From: Amoebidium appalachense
Lineage: Eukaryota > Ichthyosporea
Reading direction: 5' to 3'
Assembly (NCBI GenBank): GCA_963693365.1
Contig: CAVNZM010000014.1
Location: forward strand, 3,534,001-3,598,000
DNA length: 64,000 nt
The notes beneath the pieces are model-generated. The model saw only the letters and a program-made list of their open reading frames with translations. It ran no database searches and was not told where the DNA came from. Both the position numbers and the translations under genes were made by a program. Shown here piece by piece: positions 1 to 12,259 of the stretch (position 1 is the first letter of the stretch; each line of letters starts with the position of its first letter).

Positions 1-111
1 CAGGGCTACGGGCAGCCAATGGGGTGGGGACAGGGTGTTTTGCCCCTCGGTGTGGGCTATGGGCGGCCAATGGGCTATGGGGGCTACTACCGCCGCAGCA
101 AAAAGTTCTAA
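1..111 (+). CDS. 3' end of a Gly/Tyr/Pro/Met/Trp-rich protein gene, copy 1 (partial)
   Basis: The open frame enters from the left edge and ends at TAA 109-111. It encodes 36 residues built from GYGQPMGWGQG-type repeats, then GVGYGRPMGYGGYYRR and a basic SKKF end. The last ~30 codons match the exon at 2662-2900 almost exactly, so these are two paralogous terminal exons about 2.8 kb apart. An AATAAA at 190-195 gives a short 3' UTR. The composition suggests a low-complexity structural, secreted or RNA-binding protein. I do not recognise the family, and the rest of the gene is outside the window. Confidence 0.6.
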   Translation, partial: QGYGQPMGWGQGVLPLGVGYGRPMGYGGYYRRSKKF

Positions 112-189
112 GTGCACACAGTTATTTGGCGTGTGCTGAAATAACTTATGAAAGATGCAATGGCAGTGCCAATGGCATTTTGTGAAGCG

Positions 190-195
190 AATAAA
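190..195 (+). promoter_or_regulatory. poly(A) signal AATAAA of Gly-rich copy 1
   Basis: A canonical AATAAA about 80 nt after the stop codon. The surrounding UTR (112-200) is homologous, in reverse complement, to 2200-2332. Confidence 0.5.
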
Positions 196-276
196 CTTGT
201 AGTCGTTCAGCATGAGTTGGTCTCTGAAAGCTTTGCAGGTTTTGGTACCACTGCGGTTTAAAACAATTCGCTTTTT

Positions 277-1105
277 ATGTGCGAGAAATCGTGTCTGTGT
301 GCATAGGCGTGTTTATGGTGGTATGTGTGTGCAGTGCACTGTCACAAAGTGATTTCGATCGGTTGGTTGGTAGAGTGATTGGTGAGGCGTGTGTGTTCAG
401 ATTTGCAGATCTCATTATTTGCAAGTTGATAAGTCACCCTTTGAGCATGGGTTTTGCACATGCACGGGAAATGAGAAGGATACTGTGTGTGTTCTTGTGG
501 GAGTCCATTTTGTGTTGTGGATGCCGTGCACGTATGGGGAGTATGTTTTACAGAAAAGGTGGCTCTGGGCCTACGTTTTCTTCTTTCCTAACCTGTTTTC
601 CTTATTCTTTCGGTTTGAGGCCTTTTTCCCTTTTTTTTCAATCAAAAGTGTGTGTCACAAGGTGTGTATTGGGGGGGGGGGGGACACTACGGTAGCTAGT
701 AGGAGAGGTTTGTGTTTGGGGGTTGGGGGCTGGGGGGAGGGGGGAGGGGGGGAGGAAGGGGCACGTAGCTAATACACATTTGCCAGATGCTAACAAATAG
801 AGGTGGGTGTTTGGACATTGAATGAAAAGTAAAATGGGTGGGCAGAAGTGCATGCGAGCCTCGAGGGTGCTTGCATATGCACGTGGTTCCATGCGTCCAC
901 GCGCGTGTGCATGTGTGTGCTACTGAGTGTCTCGATATGTGTGTGTCAGTGTGTGTATGACGCGCACACGTGCCTGTGTCGGGTTTTCTTTGTTTTACGG
1001 GGATCCGGAGGGGTGGGTGGGCGGGCCGGGGGGCAGGCGACCGGGTTGGAGGGGGGGAGGGTTGGGGGGGTGGAGGGGGAGGGGGGTTCTCTCTCTCTCT
1101 CTCTC

Positions 1106-1150
<45 letters not shown>

Positions 1151-1162
1151 ATATGTGTGTTC

Positions 1163-1224
<62 letters not shown>

Positions 1225-1255
1225 TATGATGATATCTATATGTATATCGGATCTC

Positions 1256-1310
<55 letters not shown>

Positions 1311-1459
1311 GTATATATATATATATATGATATATATGTATATATCCCACCCTCCCTCCCTCTCTTATCTCTGTTTCTCTCTTCCCCTCTCTCTCCCCCC
1401 TCTCTCCCCCCCTCTCTCCCTCTCTCTCCCCTCCCCCCTTTCTCTCTTCCCCTCTCTCT

Positions 1460-1490
<31 letters not shown>

Positions 1491-1618
1491 CCCCCCCCCC
1501 CCCCCCCCCCCTCCGCCTCCCTCTCTCCTTCTCTCTCTCTCCCTCTCTCTCTCCCTCTCTCTCTCTCCCTCTCCCTCTCCCTCTCTCTCTCTCTCCCCCA
1601 CCCCCCACCCCCCTCTCT

Positions 1619-1652
<34 letters not shown>

Positions 1653-1778
1653 GCTGGACACCCGTTTCTTTGGTCGCTCTCCCATTGCCTTGCCCAGGAA
1701 AAATACCCACATGTGATTACTTAAAATAACACTATATACATCGTTCCCTGTGCCCATTCCGGGTGTATAGTCCCCCCT

Positions 1779-1809
<31 letters not shown>

Positions 1810-2190
1810 AAGAATTTGAAAAAAAAGGAAGAGCACTTGAAACTTAGTATGGAACAATGGGGAGGGAAAATGATCAGCCACATACATCCATTTATACATG
1901 GCCAAAGATATGCATATATCCACACGCACGCACGCACACACGCACACACAGACACATGCAGACACACATGCATGCACACATCCACACACCCTTCACATGC
2001 ATATAAAGCACCTATGGTACAAAAACACCCACGCTTACATGCGTACACACACATATGCACACGTACACACACCATGGGCCACCAAACACATGAAAAAGCA
2101 CATTCAGGTGCATACACAAACACACACACGCGCGCGCGCGCGCGCGCGCACGCACATGCACGCGCACACACGCACGCACATGTATTTAAA
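277..2190. repeat. gene-free simple-sequence block
   Basis: No supported gene. The block holds G-rich tracts (about 670-770 and 1015-1085), a (TA)n run (1108-1147), (GT)n (1164-1222), a second (AT)n (1260-1298), a C/T-rich stretch with long poly-C runs (1350-1650), poly-C (1780-1804) and degenerate CA-rich sequence with a (CG)n core (1920-2180). Reading frames here are translated repeats. Confidence 0.8.
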
Positions 2191-2199
2191 ACAAGCGTT

Positions 2200-2332
2200 T
2201 GTTCCTTGCAGATTTAATTGCCGAGATCTGATTCAGTTCATGCTAAGTGTTGGCACATTTATTCTCTTTGCAAATGGCATTGCCATTGCCAGTTTATTAT
2301 TTCAGCAGAGGCCAAATCACTGTGTGCACTCA
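2200..2332 (-). pseudogene. inverted, diverged copy of the Gly-rich gene 3' end
   Basis: Read on the minus strand, 2332 downward begins TGAGTGCACACAGTGATTTG, continues with a GCTGAAATAA block and a CAATGGCA..TGCCAT block, and has AATAAA (plus-strand TTTATT 2258-2263). The same blocks occur in the same order after the copy 1 stop codon (111-195). The coding side (above 2332) retains only weak similarity to the CGCGGCAAGAAGTAC end of copy 2, so it is probably a decayed inverted duplicate; a diverged active paralogue is possible. Confidence 0.5.
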
Positions 2333-2661
2333 GTGCTACTGCTACTGTTGCGCGGTTGAAAATGCTGCTGTGACGACCCGAATTCCTTGAAGTTTGATGT
2401 GTTTGCCAGTTCCAACAATCCCCTCTCAACACCAGACAAGTAATAGCCAGCATGTGCACATGAACACCTACAGCTGAAGTACTTTTAAATTCCCACCTTT
2501 CCCCTACAAAATAACATAGTATTACACACACTCGCGCACGCACGCACGCACGCACGCACACACGAACTACACACACACACACACACACGCATGCACGCAC
2601 ACACAAGTGTACACACATACACACGGTGTGCGCATACACGCTGACATGTACCCTCCCACAG

Positions 2662-2900
2662 CCCCCCTTGCCGTCAAGCAGTCTGTGGTGCCGCCCGCCA
2701 TCAGCCAGAAGCTGTGGGCGCAGGGCTATGGGGGCCTGAACCAGCCAATGGGGTGGGGGCAGGGCTACGGGCAGCCAATGGGGTGGGGCAAGGGCTACGG
2801 GCAGCCAATGGGGTGGGGGCAGGGTGTTTTGCCCCTCGGTGTGGGCTATGGGCGGCCAATGGGCGATGGGGGCTACTACCGCCGCGGCAAGAAGTACTGA
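2662..2900 (+). CDS. terminal exon of a Gly/Tyr/Pro/Met/Trp-rich protein gene, copy 2
   Basis: Acceptor CCCACAG at 2655-2661 follows a CA-rich tract. The exon starts with two bases of a split codon and ends at TGA 2898-2900. It encodes a short lead (APLAVKQSVVPPAISQKLW), then three or four GQGYGQPMGWG-type units, GVLPLGVGYGRPMGDGGYY and a basic RRGKKY end. AATAAA at 3003-3008 closes a ~100-nt UTR. Upstream exons could not be identified between 111 and 2661. The near-identity to copy 1 indicates recent duplication or gene conversion. Function unknown. Confidence 0.6.
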
Positions 2901-3002
2901 GTGCATATCGATTTATTTTGGCTTCGGTTGGAACTTGACGATGAAGCAAATGTATAGTGTCACGATGGCGGTGCCATCACGGCTAAAAAACTTGACGTTA
3001 TA

Positions 3003-3008
3003 AATAAA
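3003..3008 (+). promoter_or_regulatory. poly(A) signal AATAAA of Gly-rich copy 2
   Basis: A canonical hexamer 103 nt after the TGA. Confidence 0.5.
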
Positions 3009-3089
3009 AGTGCGGCTAGTTTGCATACATTAATCTCGGCAATGTGTTGCAACTGCAATGCTCAAACATCGGTATCATATGCTTCCCTA

Positions 3090-4560
3090 CTTTCGTATAT
3101 CTCTCTCTCTCTCTCTCTCTCTCTCCCCCCCCCTCCCCCCCCCCTCCCCCCCTCCCTTCCCCCCCTTTTACGCACGCACACAAGCACGGGTTCGCACGCA
3201 CGCACGTGCGCACGAGCGCGCGCACACACACACACACACACAAAGACACACGTACAGACATACATTCACACATATCACAGCACCCGTGTGCTGAGAACAA
3301 ACAAGCGCAGAAACCAGTTTATCAGAAGCGCACTAGATGGCGTACACCGCTATCGTTATCCCTCCCTCTCTGCCCGGTTTGTGCGAGTGATGGTTGAAGG
3401 ACGCGGTCATGATCTCCGTTGTGAGGCTGCATTAGTCTGGCGGGTAAACGTCGCGCGGGGGGGGGGGGGGGGGGGGGGGGGGGGAGAGGGGAGGGGGGAG
3501 GGAGGGGAAGGGAGGGGGGGGGGGGGGGGGGGACCTGGTTGTCCGACGAAAATTAGGGGTAAGAGGTGGGGTGTGGTGGTGTGTATGTGTGTGTGGGGAG
3601 GGGAGGGGCGGAGAAGGGGGGGGGGGGGGGGGGGGGGGATGCAAGAAAAGTGCTGACTTATAGCCAAAGTGACTACTATTCTCGCCTGATCGACTAAGCC
3701 TTGTGTAGACACTACGACTAATTAACACGTACCTGTGCACACATGCACACCAATGTGAGTGTGCGTGGCCACGTGATTTGGCCACTAGACTAATTAATAT
3801 AACAGACATAAACACGTGCAGAGTGCTGCGGGACAGTGCATATATATGCCTTTTTTATTTTTTATCCCGTTTTGTTCCCGGAGGGACCCCTTGGGGCCCT
3901 CACGGGGAACTACCGTCTTCCACCCAGGACCGACAGTACTCTAGCTAGGGTGCTACGGTATTATTGCTAAGCTAACACACCTTTAACAATCCCAACTAAT
4001 ATTATTTGCACACACTTAGCCCAGGGTATTCACCCTGCATATATATGCCACAGCACGAATATAGGGACATAAAGCACAAATAAAGAACCGTATCGAACTA
4101 TGCTTGCTACCTGCTCGTGCATACCGAAGATGTGCAACTATTATAGCGCTAGCCTAAAAGTTGTGCTGTGCGCATGTATGCAAAATTGTACAAAATAATT
4201 CGTGCACTACTGTTGTATATTCTGCAGAGGGTTGGGGGGGGGGGAGATAAGAGAGGAGAGGGGGGAGGGGGGAGGGGGGGTTGTCCCACGTTTTTTCCAC
4301 GGGAGCTCCACAGCTAGGACCCACAACATTGGAGGGGGGGGAGGGGGGGGGAGGGGGAGGGGCGAGGGATGAGGGGAGGGGGAAGGATCTGGTTGTCCGA
4401 TGAAAGGGGTAAGGGGTGGGGTAGGGGTGGGGGTGGAGGTGGGGGTGGGTGGGTGGGTGGGGGGGGGGGGGGGGGGGGGGGGTGGAAGAAGAGAAGCCGG
4501 GGGGAGAGGGGGTGGGGGCCCGGGGGAGGGTAGATGACACACGGTCAAGTTGTCCCACGT
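3090..4560. other. intergenic block with duplicated short motifs and G-runs
   Basis: Holds CT and CA microsatellites (3097-3242), a unique GC-balanced island (3290-3455) without a convincing exon, and poly-G blocks. A short repeat starting GG[AC/AT]CTGGTTGTCCGA occurs near 3532 and 4384, and one containing GTTGTCCCACGTTTTTTC occurs near 4280 and 4548. A unique AT-richer segment (3655-4210) contains no gene that I can support. Confidence 0.5.
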
Positions 4561-4826
4561 TTTTTCTTCCCTCTTTGTAAAATACATGCATCCAGGACCT
4601 ACAACCGCACCCACCCCGGTAACTGTTGCACATATTATCAAAGTGGCACACACATACACAGGTGGGACAGAAAGGTGACGTGTGTCCACATTTGCGACAA
4701 CAAACACATGCAGGGAAGTGTCTCGGTGTGTGGTGCACATACGGTGATACTGATATCTGTTGGGGACACGGGTTGCCGCCGGTGCAACCTAAACACAAGG
4801 TAGAGTGGTAATGTACTATGATAGCA

Positions 4827-4832
4827 TTTTTA
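4827..4832 (-). promoter_or_regulatory. candidate poly(A) signal for the TIMP-like repeat protein
   Basis: Plus-strand TTTATT is AATAAA on the minus strand, about 500 nt beyond the stop codon at 5331. The segment 4830-5330 is unique AT-rich sequence with an A/G-rich tract (5235-5310), consistent with a 3' UTR. Confidence 0.35.
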
Positions 4833-5330
4833 TTGATATAGCCAATATATGAAAATGGACTTGGCATAATTGTTGAATGACTATCTCTAAACATAAGGTT
4901 GCATTATGGTTCGAACGCCTATGTTTCAGTTGAAAGTTTGGTTCAAGTACTAGTATTGCAAGTCCTTTACCTGCATGAGAATTTGTATTTCAATCTGCAC
5001 AGCCCAGAGCTGTTACTTAGTCTACTAGGAGGCTACATGTGTGTAAAGCTATGTATGGTTTTCGTTTCCGCAAGTATATTTTTTACTTATTTAACACTAT
5101 GTCCTTATTGGCTCACAGCAATCTTAAAAAATTAGTGCCAAACTCTAGAGCATGCACTCAGTGCACACAACCTGAACGGAGCCAATCCAGTGATGGGATA
5201 AAAAAACCTAAGAAAACGAAGCAAGAAAATAAGGGGGGGGGGGGGGAAAGGAAAAAAAAAAAAAAAAAAAAAAACAAGAAAAGAAAAAAACAAGAAAAGA
5301 AAAAAACAGGAAAAAACTCAGTCCACCGCC

Positions 5331-8039
5331 CTATGCAGTTGTCGGGCTTGGAGCAGCCGCCGGAGCGGGGGCCTTAAGCATGGCGCCCATTTGGGTGACG
5401 ATCTCGGCTGGAAGGGCTGCAACAAACGCTGGGAGTTGGGCTGCGGGCAGGGCGCCGGCCTTGAGTGCCGTCATGATTTCGGCAGGGACGTTCTGGGTGG
5501 CAGCGGGGGGAAGAAGACCGGCAATGGTCTTCTGAGTGTCGGCATCGGCAAGGGCTGCCATCTGCTCGGCCGTAAGTGCCGGGGCAGGGGAAGAAGCCAC
5601 GGGTGCAGCCTGAGACTCAACGGGGACAGGGGTGGCAGAGGTTACCGGGGCTGGGGCAGGTGCGACAGGGGCGGGGGCCGGAGCCTTAAGCATAGCGGCC
5701 ATCTGGGTGACGATTTCGGCGGGCAGAGCCGCAACAAATGCTGGCAACTGAGTCGCCGGAAGGGTACCGGCCTTAAGTGCCGTCATGATTTCAGCGGGGA
5801 CGTTCTGAGTTGCGGTCGCTGGGAGAAGACTGGCGATGGTCTTCTGAGTGTCGGCACTGGCAAGGGCTGCCATCTGCTCGGCGGAGAGTGCAGGAGCGGG
5901 TGCCGGGGCAGAGGAAGAAGCCACGGGGGCGGCAGCGACGGTGGAGGTAACCGGTGCAGCTGGAGCGGGGGCCTTGAGCATAGCGGCCATTTGGGTAACA
6001 ATCTGTGCTGGAAGGGCCGCAACAAACGCTGGGATCTGGGCTGTGGGCAGGGTGCCAGCCTTGAGTGCCGCCATGATTTCGGCGGGGACATTCTGAGTAG
6101 CCGTGGGTGGCAGAAGACCAGCCATGGTCTTCTGAGTGTCGGCATCGGCAAGGGCTGCCATCTGCTCAGCCGTAAGCGCCGGGGCAGCAACCGGGACAGG
6201 GGCTGCTGTGGAAGTCGCCGGTGCAGGTGCCGCGCTGGTGGTTGGGGCGGTAGGCTTGAGGAACGCAGCAAGCTGGGTGATGACCTGAGTTGGCAGGGCG
6301 GCAACGATAGCCTTCACCTGCTCGGGCGTGGCCTTACCAGCCGCGAGAGCGTCCTTTGAGCCCGCCGGCAGAAGCGCCACAACCTCCTGAGGCAGAAGTT
6401 CGGATAGCGTCACCTGTGTGTCTGCGTCCGCCAGCATGGCGTACTGTTCGGGTGTCAGGGTCGCGGGCGTTGCGGTCGCGACCGGGACTGAAGACGCGGT
6501 GCTAGTTGAGAGAATAGAAGAACTGAACGTCTCGGTTGCTATCTCCCCGAGTTCCTTTGCGATCTCGGCGACCTCGGATGGCGGGAGGGTTGGCAGGGCA
6601 ACCGAGCTTGAAGGCTCCGCCGTGGCCGGGGAAGCAATGCTGGGTGCGGCGGCGGCTTGCGACGCGGTGGTGCTTGCTGCAGGGGCGGAAGCAACCGAGG
6701 ACGGCTGGACGGCGGACGGTTGGGGTTGGGCGGCAATGGCGTCCAAAAACTTCACAAGGTTGGTTACGACTTCCGCGGGGAGAGCGGCAATCAATTCCTC
6801 GAGTTCCGCCGGCGTGGCCGTGCCAGCCTTCAAATCGGCTTGATCCTCGGCCGGAATCGTCGCGAGCAGAGCCGGGGGCAGAAGGCTCATAAGTGTCTGT
6901 TGGGTCTTGGGCTGCGACAGCATTTGCAATTGCGCGGGCGTCAGAGCAACTTTGGGCACCACTGAAGCAGTGGTTGTTGCCTGGGCGGTGCTCGACGGCC
7001 CGGCGACGGAAGAGGAACTTTCCACAACGGCGGGTTTGGTGGTAGTGGTGGGTGCCGGGGCCGAAGCGGGGGCGGCAATCATACCAGCCATGGCCTGAAC
7101 AACGGGGGGAGGCAGGGCGGCAACCATTGCTTTGATCTGGTCTGGTGTGGCGGTGCCTGCCTTCAGCGCCGTAACAATGGGTGCGGGGATGAGAGAGAGC
7201 GTCTCGGGCGGAAGCATGGCTGTGAGTGTAGTCTGAGACTCGGGGACGGAAAGAGCGGCAAGCTGCTGTTCGCTAAGGGCCGGGAGTGCCGGTGCTGCGG
7301 TTGTGGTGGCGGTCGGTGCAGCGGATGTTGCCGTGGGAGCGGCAGCATTTGTGCCAGTTGCGACGGAAACCGTAACGGGGATAGAGGTGCTGAAAGTCTG
7401 TTCGGCAATCTCACCGAGCTCCGCGGCGATTTCACTGACTTCGGCGGCCGGGAGGCTGCTAACTGGCCCTGATGGAGGGTTGACTCCAGTAGGTGCAACG
7501 GGTGCCACGCTGCTGGAAGCTGGAGCCGCGGCCGTGGTAGTGGTGGTGGGAGCCGGGGCGGCGGCCGTTGTGGTGGTGGCCGGAGCCGGGGCGGAAGATG
7601 AGGGCTTGGGGGAAACCATGGCGAGAATCTTCTGCTGAAGCTCGGCAGGGATAAACGCGGCGATGGTTTGGAGTGTGGCGGGGGTGGCTGTGCCGGTGGT
7701 AAGCTGCCTGAGTGCGTCGGGGGGGATGCTGGCAAGGGCTGTGGGGGGGTAGGTTTTGGCTGAGGAAAAGAAGCACCTGGGGATTCTTGAGAGCTTCGAC
7801 AAGAGCGGGATTGACGGCGACGGATGCGGCGGTGGATGCTGACGGCTGGGGTTGTTTGAAAGTTGTAGTTAGTGTTGGAGGGGAAGACGGGGTAGGGTGG
7901 GATGGGGGCGGAGGTGGGGAGGGGGAGGGGGGGTTTGAGGGTTGGGGGTTGGGGGGAAGAAAGAGAGAGAGAGAGAGAGGAGGTGGTGGATGGGGTAAGT
8001 GATGGCTTTGGGAGTGGTGTGTGTGTGTGTGTGGTGGTG

Positions 8040-8070
<31 letters not shown>

Positions 8071-8532
8071 GGGTGTGAAGAATAGCACGGACAAAGCACA
8101 AACAAACCCAACCACTGGCCAAGGATGCAAGCAAGGTTGCAGATGTTGTGTGGGACTTCGTCTTCCTTGGAACCCAAAAACTATCTCTCTCTCTCTCCAG
8201 ATCCAGCATTATTCGTTTTTTTTTTTTTTTTTTTTTTTTTTTTATTTATTTATTTAATATATATAATACAAATTTTCACTTACCACAGCCGTCAGGGAGG
8301 TCGGTGCCGCAGAGGAAACCGCAGCCGGCGCGGTGGTGGAGGCGGGAAGAGCAGTCTGGGGTTTTGTCAAATCTTTCAGCTGGGCGGGGGGTACCATGGC
8401 CAGAATTTGCAGTACCAGAGAGGGGTCTGCCTTGCCGGCCTTGATCTGGCCCATAATGTTGGCTGGCAGCTTGTCGCGCTGCTGGGGCGTTAGGATTTGG
8501 AGGATGGCACCTTGCAGCCTGTACGTGCATTT

Positions 8533-8609
<77 letters not shown>

Positions 8610-9589
8610 TGTGTGCACCTTTTTTTTTTTTTTTTTTTGTGGGGGGGGGGGGGGGGGGGGGGGTTTGGAGCGGGGGAAGGGATTGAAGGGATGAGCAAAC
8701 GGAATGGGTTTCGAATGACAGTGGGTTACAGAAAAACACGGAATGTGATTGGATGCATTCGATCTAGTTTACAACACCATCTATGTACATAACATCAGGT
8801 GTTAAGTATCAACGTCACCAAGTATAAATAAGACGACCTCAATCCTCTCCCCCCCCCCCCCCCCTCCATGGTCTATCCCTCTTTTGTTCTCCCAATTTTC
8901 GCTTGTTTGAAAGGACACCCCGGGAGGGGTTGGGGGGGGAGGCATTCACAACGGAAAAACTCAATATATATTTTGTACGAAACATTTAGAGTCTGCATCT
9001 TTGGCAAAGGCCATCTCAAAGAAAGGGAGGGGGGGAGGGGGGTGATGTATGCGTTAAAGTATGGAGGAGGCAATAAAGGGCAACAACAAAACGCCACAAA
9101 AACCGGAAACCCAAAATCAAACAATGTAACATGCAGGCAGAAGACACTTGAACAGAGGCCATCATCGGGGGAAGGGCAAGTCATCCACGATATTCGAGTT
9201 TCCACCCATTCCCCTCATATACGAACACCAACTCAGACACAGGGGCGGAAGGTGGAGGCGTTAAAATGGTGGTGGTGGGGATTAAGAATGCTGTTATAGC
9301 GTACAATGTGCACATGCATAACGGACAGCACCATTTAGAGTGCAACCCACACATATAGAGTATGAACAACAAGCAGAGCCCATCCTTGGTGTGTGAGTGT
9401 GTGTGTGGGCGGGGGGAGGGGGGGGGGGGACACGTACTTGGGGTTTGAAAGCAATTTTGCCGTTGTCTCAGAGACCTGCATGGTGCCCACAGACACCTTC
9501 TTTGGTTGGAGGGGGGTGCAGCAGTACCGTTGCATGGGGGCCCGGAGCAGTTCAAATCTCCGTTGACACAGGCACACTTGTTGCACTGC

Positions 9590-9642
<53 letters not shown>

Positions 9643-11174
9643 AGAAATGTGACTGCATGTGTGTTTTTGTAGAAAAGTTGTGCATGTGTGTTTGCATGTG
9701 AGTGCGAGTGTGTGAGTGGGGTTAGTGTGTGTGTTGTGACATGTTTCATGAACACAGTTTGTTGTGCTCCCTTTGCCCATAAACCCTTTTCTTGCACGGA
9801 CGCTTTCCGAGATTTCGGAAGTGGCCTACGGGTTGAGGTGTCTAATTTCCGTACAGTTTTCCTTCTTCTTCTGTACTAATGCAACCTCCCCCCCCCCCCC
9901 CCCCCCATAAAAATAATAACAATAACAATAATAATAATAATAAAAACAATATTAATAAAATACAATAAAATAAAATAATAACAATAATAAAAATAAACGG
10001 AGCCTCTTAACCGTCACCATTGTGAAGACAAAGCCACCACAGGCTCCTACTTTCCTTTTACAACACCCATCCTTCATTCCCCCCTCCCCCCTCATAATAA
10101 CAATACTAATAATAATAATAATAAAAACATTATTAATAAAAGACAATAAAATAAAATAATAACAATAATAAAAATAAACGGAGCCTCTTACCATTGTGAA
10201 GACAAAGCCACCACAGGCTCCTACTTTCCTTTTACAACACCCATCCTTCATCCCCCCCCCCCCCCCCCTCCCCCCCCCCCCCCCCCCCCCGCCCCTCCTC
10301 ACCCCCCATCTTATCTAGCCGACTGTAACACACCAAAAACATGACAACGGACGCAGGCAGTCAAAAAAAAAAAAAAAAAAAAAAGGGAAGGACAATAGTG
10401 AGACAGCGGAGGGAGCAGTTCAGGTGTGGTAGCTAGTACACAACTTCGCAAAGCGCCGGTGCTGGTATGCCGCAAAATGGACACTGTGTGTGTGTGGGGG
10501 GGGGGGGGGGGAGGGGGGAGTTGAGGGTAGATTTCGTTACAGAGTGCAAAGTACACATTCATGACGAACAACACATATCATGCTTTTAGTAGGAGTAGGG
10601 ATGGAGGGAGAGAAGAGGGGGGGGGGAGGGGGGGGGAGGGAGGGGCTCTTACGGATTGGTCGCCGATGCCGTTCCCCTCCCACCCATCAACCACCGTCGT
10701 CTTGCCCAGAGCACAAGACTTTGACTGTGCGCAATCATAGGCCGTTGTGGGGTTACGCAAGAGCGCCCTCCGAAGCTCGGGAGTGAGAGACGCCCACCCG
10801 ATGTTAAGGCCACAGTCGTCGATGGTAAATGGGCCGGTGCCGCTTAAGGTGAGAACTAACTCTTGGCCCGGGAGCGGTTGTGACACACCGCATGCGAAGG
10901 TGGATGGGGTGGCTGAAAAGGTGATGGTGGAGTTCTGTGGGAGTGGGAAGGGGGATGGTGTGTGAGTACACATAGATACACATATATGGGTGTGAGTGGG
11001 TGAGGAGATGTGAGCTATAAATTGGTAAGAGCAGGAAATGGAGAGGTGAATGTCATGCTTTGGAGAAGGAAATATGTCATACGATGACTGTAAATTTCCT
11101 TTCCTTTTCATCATTTCTTTCCCTTTCCTTCTTCTTCTTCTTCTTCTTCTTCTTCTTCTTCTTCTTTTTTTTTT

Positions 11175-11217
<43 letters not shown>

Positions 11218-11841
11218 CCTTTTTTAATTTGGCCATAGCTCAAATCCGGTTGGGGTTTAACAACGTTGCCACGACCGACACTTGTTCCCAAAAGGTGTTA
11301 GCTTCTGCGGTAACATCGAAGCAACAAATCAAACAAAAAAGAAAACACCCAAACAAAAAAGAAGAAAAAAATATTGTATCTTTGCCGGGATGACCGTAAC
11401 CCGGCCCTGCCTTCTCTCCCCACAGGTACAAATGTGTGAGCTATGAAATTTTTGAGTAATTATTCGTTTATGCACGCCCGGGTGTGCTTATGTCATTAGT
11501 TCAAGAAGGCTCGACTCACGGTGCCTAATCCATTTTTTGAATGTGGTATATAAACAACAAAAAAAAGTTTTCATAAACAACAAAAAAGTGGGTATATTGC
11601 CTGGTGAGATAGAATGTGGTGAACAGCGCGAAATGGTATCAATATATATTGTCGGGACACGGGGTGGCACGCAGTATTCTCTGCCAAAACAGGACACAGT
11701 AGAGCAGACCGACTGTGCATTTCATTGTTGTTATTGTTATTATTGTGATTGGTGTTTTTTTTAATAATTACTATAACTACTACTATTAATGATTACTATA
11801 GCTACTACTATTAATGATATTGTTATTAGTTTGTTTGGGGG

Positions 11842-11898
<57 letters not shown>

Positions 11899-11924
11899 AA
11901 TATTGTTATTATTTTGTTTGGGGG

Positions 11925-11982
<58 letters not shown>

Positions 11983-12219
11983 GAGGGGGGTGGAGGGGAG
12001 GTGACGACGTACCGCAGCAACTTTGCCCTTGAAGACATTCTGGACCGTGGCAGTGAAAGTCACACTCGTAGCACTGTAAGGGCGGGCATAAGATAAGCAC
12101 ATATACATAGAGCTACACAAACAGTGGGGTGTGGAAACACAGGGGGTGATGATGGTGGAGGGAAAAAGCGAGCAACGCAGTGTGGGTGTGGGTGCTGTAG
12201 CAGTACCTGTAACAGTACC

Positions 12220-12259
<40 letters not shown>

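Noticed and set aside
848-1716. Long frames of Cys-Val, Ile-Tyr and Ser-Leu-Pro (and the like throughout the window)
   Set aside because: They are direct translations of (GT)n, (AT)n and (CT)n microsatellites, present in several frames at once, with no start context or conserved sequence.
5391-6359. 322-codon plus-strand frame opposite the repeat protein
   Set aside because: It is antisense to the large minus-strand exon, an effect of biased codon use in Ala/Pro/Thr-rich repeats.
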